64,000 bases of DNA, from assembly GCA_014378485.1 (NCBI GenBank), contig JACMNO010000013.1, positions 1 through 64,000 of the forward strand, in the 5' to 3' direction. Every line of letters starts with the position of its first letter. The stretch's first letter is position 1. Origin of the DNA: Bacteroidia bacterium (GTDB taxonomy: Bacteria > Bacteroidota > Bacteroidia > B-17B0 > Aurantibacillaceae). The translations under genes were made by a program, and so were the position numbers. Below are positions 37,842 through 45,566 of this stretch, one piece after another. Below the pieces are notes generated by a model that saw only the letters and a list, made by a program, of their open reading frames with translations, had not been told where the DNA came from and did not search any database.

Positions 37842-39257
37842 ATGGTTTTTAGTAGCGTCGTATTTTTATTATATTTTCTGCCCATTTTTATGTTGATTTA
37901 TCATTTTATTGATAAAAAATATAAGAATGCATTTATCTTAATTGGCAGTATTTTCTTTTATGCCTGGGGCGCTCCAAAATTTATTTTCGTTATATTATTG
38001 ACAACGTTTGTTGATTTTCATTTGGTTCAATGGATGGACAAAACCGAGAACAATACGAAACGAAAATTACTATTATTGCTATCTGTATCTGTTAACTTAG
38101 GATTATTATTTTATTTTAAGTATTCAAATTTCTTTATTGAGAATGTAAATTCTGTTTTGTTGATGTTTGGTGATAAGCAAATAAACTGGACAAAACTGAT
38201 ATTACCAATCGGAATTTCCTTTTATACATTTGAAACTATCACTTATGTAGTTGATGTATACAGGCATTTACATAAACCACTAACTAAATTCTGGGATTAT
38301 CAATTATATATTATTTTATTTCCAAAACTGATTGCTGGGCCAATTATTCGTTATCATGAATTAGCTGATCAGATTACAGAGCGAAAGGACACAGTAGATG
38401 ATAAATTGGTCGGTTTTTATCGTTTTGGTTTAGGATTGGCAAAAAAAGTTCTTATTGCAAACCATATGGGAGTTGTAGCTGATGAAATCTTTGGTAAAGA
38501 TTATCACGAGATTGATACAATGACAGCATGGGTTGGAAGTTTAGCTTACACTTTTCAGATTTATTTTGACTTTAGTGGCTATAGCGATATGGCTATTGGG
38601 CTTGGCCGCATGATAGGTTTTCGTTTCCCTGAAAATTTCAATAACCCTTATACTTCACAAAGTATTACTGAATTTTGGAAACGCTGGCATATTACCTTAG
38701 GTAACTGGATGCGGAATTATTTATACATTCCATTAGGTGGCAACCAGGTTAGTAAAACGCGACTTTATTTTAACTTATGGATCGTTTTTTTAGCATCGGG
38801 TTTATGGCATGGTGCAAGCTGGAGTTTTATTTTTTGGGGAGCTTTCCATGGATTCTTTTTAGTAATTGAAAGGGCTTTTCTTGGAAAAATCCTCTTAAAA
38901 ATTGGAAAAATCCCAAGTATTATAATCACATTCTTAATTGTAAATTTAGCATGGGTATTTTTTAGAGTCGAAAAAATATCAGATGCTTTTATTTTTATAA
39001 AGCGAATGTTTGTCTTCAACTTTAATATGGAAACAACCATCGATACTGAATTTATAACCTACGCGGTGATCGCTATTATTTTTTCCTTTTTCACTATTAC
39101 TAAGTTTACTCAAAGAATACAAAATTCAATTTACGTAAATGAATACAATTGTTTTAAACATATAACAGTGTTCCCATTAGTAGTTATTTTGTTTGTCTTA
39201 TGTATTTGCTCAATTACTTCTCTTGGTTTTAATCCATTTATTTATTTTAGATTTTAA
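37842..39257 (+). CDS. MBOAT-family O-acyltransferase (AlgI-like)
   Basis: This 471-residue polytopic enzyme belongs to the membrane-bound O-acyltransferases. The catalytic His is in ASGLWHGASWSFIFWGAFHG; the other conserved region is WKRWHITLGNWMRNYLYIPLGGN and SYFPKLIAGPI-type text (LFPKLIAGPI). AlgI-like proteins pass acetyl groups across the membrane for polysaccharide O-acetylation. The stop codon TAA overlaps the start ATG of the next gene (TAATG), so the two are translationally coupled. The pair fits acetylation of a surface glycan. Confidence 0.9.
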   Translation: MVFSSVVFLLYFLPIFMLIYHFIDKKYKNAFILIGSIFFYAWGAPKFIFVILLTTFVDFHLVQWMDKTENNTKRKLLLLLSVSVNLGLLFYFKYSNFFIENVNSVLLMFGDKQINWTKLILPIGISFYTFETITYVVDVYRHLHKPLTKFWDYQLYIILFPKLIAGPIIRYHELADQITERKDTVDDKLVGFYRFGLGLAKKVLIANHMGVVADEIFGKDYHEIDTMTAWVGSLAYTFQIYFDFSGYSDMAIGLGRMIGFRFPENFNNPYTSQSITEFWKRWHITLGNWMRNYLYIPLGGNQVSKTRLYFNLWIVFLASGLWHGASWSFIFWGAFHGFFLVIERAFLGKILLKIGKIPSIIITFLIVNLAWVFFRVEKISDAFIFIKRMFVFNFNMETTIDTEFITYAVIAIIFSFFTITKFTQRIQNSIYVNEYNCFKHITVFPLVVILFVLCICSITSLGFNPFIYFRF

Positions 39258-40762
39258 TGAGAGATTATTCGCAAATATTTAAGAATGTTTTATTCGCCAT
39301 TTTGCTGCTATTGCTTTTTTTGCCGATTTTTCAGCAAAATTTAAACTTGATGGAACTAAAACAGTTAAATGGCGTTGTTAAATCACCTCAAGATATAACT
39401 ATCAAAAGAGAATTATGGTTTTCAAATGAGTACCAGGAAAAAAAAGAAGCATATTTAAACTCAACTTTTGGCTTTAGAAATTTTCTTGTAAGATTAAACA
39501 ATCAAATTGTGTACAGTGTTTTTAAAAAGGCAAATGCCAATGGCGTTATTGTTGGAAAAGAAAATTATTTGTATGAAGAAAGCTATATTAATGCTTTTAC
39601 CGGAAAAGATTTTTTAGGAGAAGACAGTATTAAAAATATAATCAATAGTTTACAATTTATTTCAGACACTTTAAAAAAATTAGATAAACAGTTAATAGTC
39701 GTTTTTGCTGCCGGAAAGGCATCTTATTATCCTGAATTTATTCCTGATAAATATTTATTAAAGAAACATGATAAAACGAATTATAAATGCTTTGCCGAAT
39801 ATGCAAAAATTACAAATCTAAATATTATTGATTTTAATAAATGGTTTGTTGAGAACAGGTATAAATCTAAATACCCGCTTTATCCTCAACACGGAATTCA
39901 TTGGAGTACCTACGGAACCGTTCTGGCAGCCGATTCGTTAGTAAGGAAAATTGAACAATTGCGCAATATCGATTCGCCCAATCTGACCTTCACCGGGGTT
40001 AATATGGAACAGGCGCATGATGTTGATTATGACATTGGCGATGGAATGAATTTAATATACAAATTGAAAAGTTTTGAGGTTGCTTATCCTAAAATGAATA
40101 TGGTGGTTAGTGAAAATAAAACCAAACCAAAAGTACTAGTCATTTCAGATAGTTTTTATTGGGGAATGTACAATTTAGGCATTGCCAATTGTTTTCAAAA
40201 TGATCATTTCTGGTATTATAATAAACAGGTTTTTCCTGAATCAAACGTAAAAGAGACTACCACAGATCAACAGGATTTTACTTCTGTAATAGCAAATCAT
40301 GATGTGATCGTACTCATGGCTACAGAGGCTACTTTAAGAGGAATAGGCTGGGGCTTTATTGAACGGGCTGAGCAATATTTTGAAGGGAATGATTTTATTA
40401 AAAAGAAATTTAACTCACCAGAATATGCCCGACGCGTAAGAGAATTTGTGAAATATATTAAAACTCAACCAAAATGGATGACAGATGTTGAAGGAAGGGC
40501 AGATGAAAAAAACATATCTGTAGATTCTGCATTAGTTTTAGAAGCGATGTGGCATGTTGATAATCAACCGGAAACTGCTAATCTCGTTAAGAACGAACGC
40601 ACGCCGGAGTATTTCAGGGAGGTGAAACACTTTGTGGAGTATATTAAAACTCAGCCCAAATGGATGCGTGATGCAGAATTAAGGGCAAAGGAAAAGAAAG
40701 TCACACTTGATTCAATGCTTGTTATTGAAGCGATGTGGCAAGTAGATAATAGTAAAAAGTAG
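39257..40762 (+). CDS. AlgJ/AlgX-like O-acetyltransferase with two C-terminal repeats
   Basis: This 501-residue protein has an N-terminal TM anchor (about 12-30) and an SGNH-like periplasmic domain. GKENYLYEESYINAF (about 100-114), HGIHWSTYGTVLAADS (about 212-227) and LVISDSFYWGMYNLG (about 295-309, Ser in DSF) are the landmarks of AlgJ/AlgX acetyl transfer. The C-terminal 107 residues hold two copies of an amphipathic module: residues 395-436 and 457-501 (WMTDVEGRADEKNISVDSAL and WMRDAELRAKEKKVTLDSML). The same module closes the GT39-type protein at 28809-30458. It is coupled to the MBOAT gene by an overlapping start. Confidence 0.85.
   Translation: MRDYSQIFKNVLFAILLLLLFLPIFQQNLNLMELKQLNGVVKSPQDITIKRELWFSNEYQEKKEAYLNSTFGFRNFLVRLNNQIVYSVFKKANANGVIVGKENYLYEESYINAFTGKDFLGEDSIKNIINSLQFISDTLKKLDKQLIVVFAAGKASYYPEFIPDKYLLKKHDKTNYKCFAEYAKITNLNIIDFNKWFVENRYKSKYPLYPQHGIHWSTYGTVLAADSLVRKIEQLRNIDSPNLTFTGVNMEQAHDVDYDIGDGMNLIYKLKSFEVAYPKMNMVVSENKTKPKVLVISDSFYWGMYNLGIANCFQNDHFWYYNKQVFPESNVKETTTDQQDFTSVIANHDVIVLMATEATLRGIGWGFIERAEQYFEGNDFIKKKFNSPEYARRVREFVKYIKTQPKWMTDVEGRADEKNISVDSALVLEAMWHVDNQPETANLVKNERTPEYFREVKHFVEYIKTQPKWMRDAELRAKEKKVTLDSMLVIEAMWQVDNSKK
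40439..40759 (+). repeat. Two copies of the 42-residue C-terminal module
   Basis: Copy 1 spans 40439-40564 and copy 2 spans 40625-40759, in frame within the AlgJ-like gene. Shared residues are YIKTQPKWM, R-A-x-E-K, DS-x-L, EAMW and VDN. A third, more divergent copy is at the end of the GT39-type gene (28812-28946, minus strand). Confidence 0.8.
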
Positions 40763-40778
40763 TTTGCTGGATAGTTTA

Positions 40779-41075
40779 TTAACGCCCAATATTTTCAATT
40801 ATTTCCTCGCAAATAAACTCTGCCGCTTTTCCATCTCCGTAAAGCTTTGGTAATTTCATTCCTGATTTTGATGTTAATGCAGAAAAGCATCAATAATTTG
40901 CTGCTCATTAGCGTCCGTAATAATGGCTGCGCAGCAATTTACAAGCTCTACCCATTCAGTTTCCGGGCAAAGGATCACACAAGGTTTCTCAAAATAAAAT
41001 GCTTCTTTTTGTACGCCACCACTATCCGTCATTACAATCTAACAATGTTTTTATAAAGCGATCAGTTCCGAAAAT
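40779..41075 (-). pseudogene. Decayed UDP-GlcNAc 2-epimerase (WecB-type), C-terminal remnant
   Basis: On the minus strand the text VMTDSGGVQKEAFYFEKPC and LCPETEWVELV (about 40890-41038) is the active-site end of the non-hydrolysing UDP-N-acetylglucosamine 2-epimerase. A stop codon follows LH, and a shifted frame then gives GMKLPKLYGDGKAAEFICEE and a stop at 40779-40781, which is the natural C-terminus. The first two thirds of the protein are missing. It is a broken gene that once supplied ManNAc-type precursors. No functional copy is in the window. Confidence 0.8.
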
Positions 41076-41094
41076 GCTTACTGACTTTTATTTT

Positions 41095-41560
41095 TTGGTG
41101 TAAATTACTTCCTTTCTGGATCAGTAAGCTGTTAGAGGATTCATCCGAAATATCATCGAATATGAAATCCTGTATCGCTGATTAGTTGCACGTTTCATTT
41201 GAAAAAGTTGCAGGAGTTGCTATTGATTCTTCCAATCAATAAATTTTGAAAGCCGGTTTCTCTTCTTGTCTAACTTCATTCGCGATCGCTGTAACTATTT
41301 CTTTTAACTGAGCTATTGGTTCTTCTTCTGTCTTTATAAATACAAAAGGCGCTTCTTTTTGAATTTCATCAATGACAGATGTCTGAACTGGTTCAGTTTT
41401 TTGCGCAAATGGTTCATCCATTCTCAAGATCTTACATTCCTGAAAATTTGTTGCTTCATAGCCTGAATCCATTTTTAAATTAAAGCCCGTAAAGATTATT
41501 GTTTCCGAGATATTATTACATAAAGAATGACCGGCACTGTAAAAGCTGTTACTTCTAAAA
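41095..41560 (-). pseudogene. Decayed partial copy of the ftsZ C-terminal region
   Basis: The minus strand reads MDSGYEATNFQECKI, VIDEIQKEAPFVF and KTEEEPIAQLKEIV (41236-41472). These match FtsZ residues about 321-398 (roughly 70% identical by eye). Nucleotide similarity to 44090-44530 continues on both sides, from about 41095 to about 41560, with stops and frame breaks. Only the segment around the end of the globular core and the linker is present, and the GTPase domain is missing. It is a dead duplicate about 2.5 kb downstream of the intact ftsZ. Confidence 0.8.
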
Positions 41561-41706
41561 GTAGCATCACTAATTACCAGCTAAATGATAATGCACCAAA
41601 AAGAGAAATCAATAACTATCGCTTAAAACAATTTTAATTTGAAATATCCTGTACGTATTTACACATCATTCGTGTTGAGTTTTTTGACTACGCCAATTTT
41701 TCAGTT

Positions 41707-41928
41707 TATCTAAATCCATTGGTAAAAGGGTAATTATTAATGATTTCACTTGATAAAGAATGCCGAACTATTATTTTCGAGACATTTACGGTATTATAGG
41801 TAAAGAATTGTTTACCGGCAACGGAATACAATTAATGGGGTTGTAAGGAAATTTTTATTGAGAACATTGACATAGCGCTAGGAATTTATAGTGTTCGTTT
41901 AAACAACCATCACATAAATGAAGTTTGA
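41707..41928 (+). pseudogene. Decayed T9SS type A sorting-domain remnant
   Basis: Reading the plus strand with three frame changes gives YLNPLVKG, LLMISLDKECRTIIF, DIYGIIGKELFTGNGIQL and IENIDIALGIYSVRLNNHH, ending at a stop at 41926-41928. The order YPNP-like, G-K-x-x, and G-I-Y-S-V fits the T9SS C-terminal domain closely. The passenger domain is gone. It is evidence that a secreted protein gene once lay here. Confidence 0.65.
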
Positions 41929-41956
41929 CCACTAGTTGTTGAGTAATTGATTAAGT

Positions 41957-43333
41957 TTACAAAAGTTTAATTCCTGCTAAACACACATCATCCACCTGCA
42001 TCAAATCACCTTTCCAATTTTGAAATGTACTGTTGATGGCTTTCTCCTGTTCAGATAATGGTAGATTTTTAAAAGCCTGGAGCAGTTCGCGGAGTTGTTT
42101 ATACTTGAATTTTTTCCCTTTTGGCCCTCCAAACTGATCCGGTAAACCATCGGTAAATAAATAAAGCATGTCGTTTTTTTGCAGCTGCACCAAGTGATTC
42201 GTAAATGGAAGTTTGATCACATGGTTTCCTACCGGTTGCTTATCTGCTTTTATTTCTGTTAGTATTCCGTTGCGTGTATAGTATAAACTGATATTTGCTC
42301 CTGTGTAATTCAAAAGACCGCTTGTGGTATCAAAAATGCAAAGTGCGATATCCATTCCATCTTTAATATCTTCATCACTTCCAGCAAATGTTTCAATCAC
42401 ATATTCACGGGTTTGTTCTAATACTCTTGCCGCGTTTGTTAGCCCGGATTTTCTGATGGCTCTCTTTAACGAATTTCCGCAAACAACGCTGACGATAGCG
42501 CCAGGTACACCGTGACCTGTGCAATCCGCTACGGCAACAATAATCTTGTTTTCGATCTTTTCAATTAAATAAAAATCACCACCTATAATGTCTTTTGGTT
42601 TATAAATAAAAAAACTATCTGGAACAATATCTTTGATGGAAGTCGGGTTGCGTAAAATTGCTTTTTGAATACGCTTGGCATAACTAATGCTATCCGTTAA
42701 TTCGAGTGTTTGCGATTTAAGTTCAATTAGCGCGATGCTGAGTTCCGTTGTTTTTTCTTCTACTAAAAATTCCAGGTTAGCCTGATGATCTTTAATTTTC
42801 TGGTCATAAAAAGCTTGCACCAGTTTGGTGGCTGTCATAGAGGCAATCGTAGTTAAAACGTTTAGGTCATCTACTGAAAAAAAATTTCGATCAGGGTGTT
42901 CCGAATCAATGACGCCAATGGTTTTATTATCGTGAATCATCGGTACAGCAATCTCAGACAGGGCCATGTCATTATCGAATATATAGCGGGAATCTTTACT
43001 TGTATCAGAAATAATTTCTCCTTTTTGTTTAAGGGCTACCGTACCAACAATTCCATCTCCAATTTTAATTTTAATTGGGTTTAAAATGTCAAGGTCAACA
43101 GGGTTTTTTGCACCATGTGCCGCGCGCTGTATCATGTGTTCTCCGTTTTCTTCCAGTAAGTAAACCACACAATCCACATAGCCTAATTTAGCAATGGCAT
43201 TTTTTGCTACGGTCCAAACGATCTCCTCAGTTGATTTTGAATTCAATAGCGTAATGGCAAATTGATTGATGACTTCCAGGTAATGTTCTTTTTTTTGGAA
43301 GTATTCTAAATTCATATGTGCACTTTGAGACAT
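41957..43333 (-). CDS. GAF-domain SpoIIE-type PP2C serine phosphatase
   Basis: This 458-residue soluble protein has a GAF domain (about 15-170; VDCVVYLLEENGEHMIQRAAHG, HPDRNFFSVDDLNVLTTIASM), a coiled coil (about 175-220) and a SpoIIE phosphatase (about 225-458). Metal residues are in IIGGDFYLIEKI and VADCTGHGVPGA, and FTDGLPDQFGG closes the core. It would sense a small molecule or redox state and dephosphorylate a partner. Its phosphatase resembles that of the TPR-type protein at 9312-11495, down to PDQFGGPKGKKF. A TAGTTTTG element ends 2 nt before the ATG (43336-43343); the next Met, residue 7 (43315), may be the real start. Confidence 0.85.
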   Translation of the reverse strand: MSQSAHMNLEYFQKKEHYLEVINQFAITLLNSKSTEEIVWTVAKNAIAKLGYVDCVVYLLEENGEHMIQRAAHGAKNPVDLDILNPIKIKIGDGIVGTVALKQKGEIISDTSKDSRYIFDNDMALSEIAVPMIHDNKTIGVIDSEHPDRNFFSVDDLNVLTTIASMTATKLVQAFYDQKIKDHQANLEFLVEEKTTELSIALIELKSQTLELTDSISYAKRIQKAILRNPTSIKDIVPDSFFIYKPKDIIGGDFYLIEKIENKIIVAVADCTGHGVPGAIVSVVCGNSLKRAIRKSGLTNAARVLEQTREYVIETFAGSDEDIKDGMDIALCIFDTTSGLLNYTGANISLYYTRNGILTEIKADKQPVGNHVIKLPFTNHLVQLQKNDMLYLFTDGLPDQFGGPKGKKFKYKQLRELLQAFKNLPLSEQEKAINSTFQNWKGDLMQVDDVCLAGIKLL

Positions 43334-43846
43334 AACAAAACTAATGTGTTAAATTTAAATTATAATTTTTATAATTTGTTACATATCGTTGGGAAGTATT
43401 TGTATAAGTATGAATAACTCACCCTCCAAGAGAATTTTAGAACCATTGAAAAAACAACCTTGCAGATTTTAGATTTTGGCAAGTTTTGACTTTACTTTTA
43501 ACGCAGATATGGCGGCTATAATTATAATTTCTTTCGTTGTAGCTACAATATTCACTTATAAGAAATGTCAATTTGTAACGTCTTTTACTTAAAATTGTTA
43601 CGAAAAAAGAAGATTCTTTAAATGATACTTCGGAAAGTTATTTAATATAGCTAATCTTTCCTTCAGAATACAAGGGGGTTAGTTTACTTATATTATTTTT
43701 GGGATGAGCAAACTGAATCATTTACAAAAAGCGAACGGATTGCACTATTAGACCAGAAGCAGAGATTGTTAAGATAAATCCTATCAAACAATAACCCCTC
43801 ATCAGCAAAGCTAATGAGGGGTTATTTTTATACATTTAACTGCTAA
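43334..43846. other. 513-bp gap with a possible decayed membrane-protein gene
   Basis: No intact gene is seen. On the plus strand 43509-43592 reads MAAIIIISFVVATIFTYKKC, a TM-like segment that runs into a stop. A second open stretch in another frame (about 43665-43774) reads YLYYFWDEQTESFTKSERIA and LLDQKQRLLR before a stop. They may be two ends of one degraded membrane protein gene. Alternatively they are chance A/T-rich frames. A terminator closes the gap at 43790-43829. Confidence 0.4.
43790..43829. terminator. Terminator downstream of ftsZ
   Basis: AATAACCCCTCAT (43790-43802) pairs over 13 bp with ATGAGGGGTTATT (43814-43826). The T run is stronger on the plus strand; on the minus strand the tail TTTG/GATAG is weaker. 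It lies 20 nt after the ftsZ stop and ends the dcw transcript, and may block readthrough from the plus-strand remnant. Confidence 0.7.
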
Positions 43847-45421
43847 TTAATCAACATTATCATGTAAATATGAATTGTTCGGACGGATCTCATTATTCTC
43901 ACCTAACGTGTAACGTGATACCTGAGAATCTTTGGATGGAGTAGTGCTGGTAGTATCCAAATTCACTTGCTTACGCTGCCAGGCTGATTCTTTTTCTAAG
44001 TGTGCAAGCCCTTCAGGTGTTTTCATTTTCAGGGTTAACTCTTTTAATTTCTTGATGCGTTCCTGTGCCAAACGAATCAGTTCTTCACGTGTATTACTTT
44101 CTGCTTGCATCGTTTCGCTGCTGGACGTTTCATCAGAAATATCATTGATAATGAAATCCTGTGTCGCTGATTCGTTTATCGTTTCATTTGAAAAAGTTGT
44201 AGGAGTTTCTAGTGACTCATTTAAAGAATAAACTTTGTAAGCAGGTTTTTCTTCTTCTTTTATTTCATTTACGATCGTAGTAACTATTTCTTCGATTTTA
44301 GCAATTGGTTCTTCTTCTGTTTTAGTAAATACAAAAGGCTCTTCCTTTTGAATTTCATCAATGATGGATGTTTGAACCGGCTCCACTTTCGTTACCGTTG
44401 GTTCATCCAATCTCACTATTTTGCGTTCCGGGAAGCTTGGTGCTTCGTAGCCAGAATTCATTTTTGAATTGAATCCTGTGGCAATGATTGTTACCGAAAC
44501 GTTATCGCCTAAAGATGGATCGGTACCATAACCGGTAATTAATTCTGCTGTACCACCTGCCGCTTCCTGTATAAAATCAGTGATCTCACCAAATTCATCC
44601 ATTTCAATATCGTCACTGCCGCTCATGATATTTAGTAAGACATGGCGTGCACCAGAAATATTGCTATCGTTTAGTAAAGGAGAGATTAATGCATTTTCCA
44701 CGGCACGTAATGCACGCTTCTCGCCACTGGCAATAGCTGATCCCATGATCGCTACACCGCTATCCTGCATCACTGTTTTCACATCATTGAAATCCACATT
44801 TACATGCATGTGTAAACTAATAATCTCTGCAATAGATTTTGCTGCACTGGTCAATACATTGTCTGCATGAGCGAATGCTTCTGTCATTTTTAAACTGCCG
44901 TAGATCTCACGTAATTTATCGTTACCGATTACAATTAATGTATCTACGTATTTTTTCATTTCTTCCAAACCTTTTTCAGCTTGTTCTCTTCTCTTTTTTC
45001 CTTCGAAAGAAAATGGAATCGTTACAATACCAACAGTCAGGATCCCTAATTCTTTTGCAATAGAAGCAATTACTGGTGCTGCACCTGTTCCTGTACCACC
45101 ACCTAAACCGGCTGTAATAAATACCATTTCAGTATTATCTTTCAACAGGTTTTTTATTTCATCAATGCTCTCTAAAGCAGAGTCACGGCCAATTTCAGGC
45201 TTAGCGCCCGCGCCTAATCCTCTTGTTAAAGAATTACCTAATTGTATTTTATGAGGCACCGGACTTTTTCCTAATGCTTGTTTATCGGTATTGCATACAA
45301 TGAAATCAACACCTTTAATTCCTAAACGGAACATATGATTTACAGCGTTGCTTCCGCCGCCGCCAACGCCAATTACTTTTATAATTGAGCTTTCCTCCTG
45401 TGGTAATTCAAATTGCATCAT
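43847..45421 (-). CDS. ftsZ: Cell division protein FtsZ
   Basis: FtsZ is the tubulin-like GTPase that forms the division ring. The 524-residue protein has the GTPase core (about 10-320): IKVIGVGGGGSNAVNHM, GLGGGTGTGAAPVI (tubulin signature, 105-118) and the T7 loop NVDFNDVKTVM (208-218). The C-terminal linker (about 325-515) is long and rich in Glu, Thr and Ser. It ends SRYTLGENNEIRPNNSYLHD, the conserved terminal peptide that binds FtsA. The extra length over the enteric form (about 383 residues) is typical of Bacteroidota. It is the last gene of the dcw cluster; a palindromic repeat lies in its leader. A decayed copy of its linker is at 41095-41560. Confidence 0.97.
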   Translation of the reverse strand: MMQFELPQEESSIIKVIGVGGGGSNAVNHMFRLGIKGVDFIVCNTDKQALGKSPVPHKIQLGNSLTRGLGAGAKPEIGRDSALESIDEIKNLLKDNTEMVFITAGLGGGTGTGAAPVIASIAKELGILTVGIVTIPFSFEGKKRREQAEKGLEEMKKYVDTLIVIGNDKLREIYGSLKMTEAFAHADNVLTSAAKSIAEIISLHMHVNVDFNDVKTVMQDSGVAIMGSAIASGEKRALRAVENALISPLLNDSNISGARHVLLNIMSGSDDIEMDEFGEITDFIQEAAGGTAELITGYGTDPSLGDNVSVTIIATGFNSKMNSGYEAPSFPERKIVRLDEPTVTKVEPVQTSIIDEIQKEEPFVFTKTEEEPIAKIEEIVTTIVNEIKEEEKPAYKVYSLNESLETPTTFSNETINESATQDFIINDISDETSSSETMQAESNTREELIRLAQERIKKLKELTLKMKTPEGLAHLEKESAWQRKQVNLDTTSTTPSKDSQVSRYTLGENNEIRPNNSYLHDNVD

Positions 45422-45435
45422 GGTATGTGGTTTTA

Positions 45436-45479
45436 AGAGCCCCTCCCAACCTCCCCGAAGGGGGAGGAGTTTGGGAGCT
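45436..45479. repeat. GC-rich palindromic repeat in the ftsA-ftsZ gap
   Basis: The inner stem is CCTCCCC GAA GGGGGAGG (45450-45467) and the outer stem is CTCCCAA (45443-45449) with TTGGGAG (45471-45477). It belongs to the same family as the repeats at 58342-58372 and 58431-58466. It lies 15-58 nt upstream of the ftsZ start and would be transcribed as a strong hairpin in the leader. Confidence 0.8.
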
Positions 45480-45566
45480 ATGTTAATTTATAAGTTTTAT
45501 TCTATTTATGTTTATGTTCTTAATTTTCCTCTCTCTGCCAACTAGCGGAAGACTTGGTTGGGCAGC

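Larger units (their letters stand above)
40763..41956. other. Gene-fragment zone without intact genes
   Basis: The 1.2 kb between the AlgJ-like gene and the GAF-SpoIIE gene holds no intact gene. It contains the WecB-type remnant, the ftsZ-tail remnant and the T9SS-domain remnant listed separately. 41561-41700 shows no recognisable text. The region looks like an island in decay, probably a former accessory glycan/secretion locus plus a local ftsZ duplication. Confidence 0.75.

Noticed and set aside
40847..41056. 69-codon open frame on the plus strand
   Set aside because: It is antisense to the decayed UDP-GlcNAc 2-epimerase remnant and has no family resemblance; the minus-strand text is the meaningful one.
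41236..41472. 78-codon open frame as a real small gene
   Set aside because: It is only the surviving part of the decayed ftsZ-tail copy; similarity runs beyond both ends with stops, so it was listed as a pseudogene.
44580..44870. 96-codon open frame on the plus strand
   Set aside because: It lies antisense within ftsZ and has no supporting signals.
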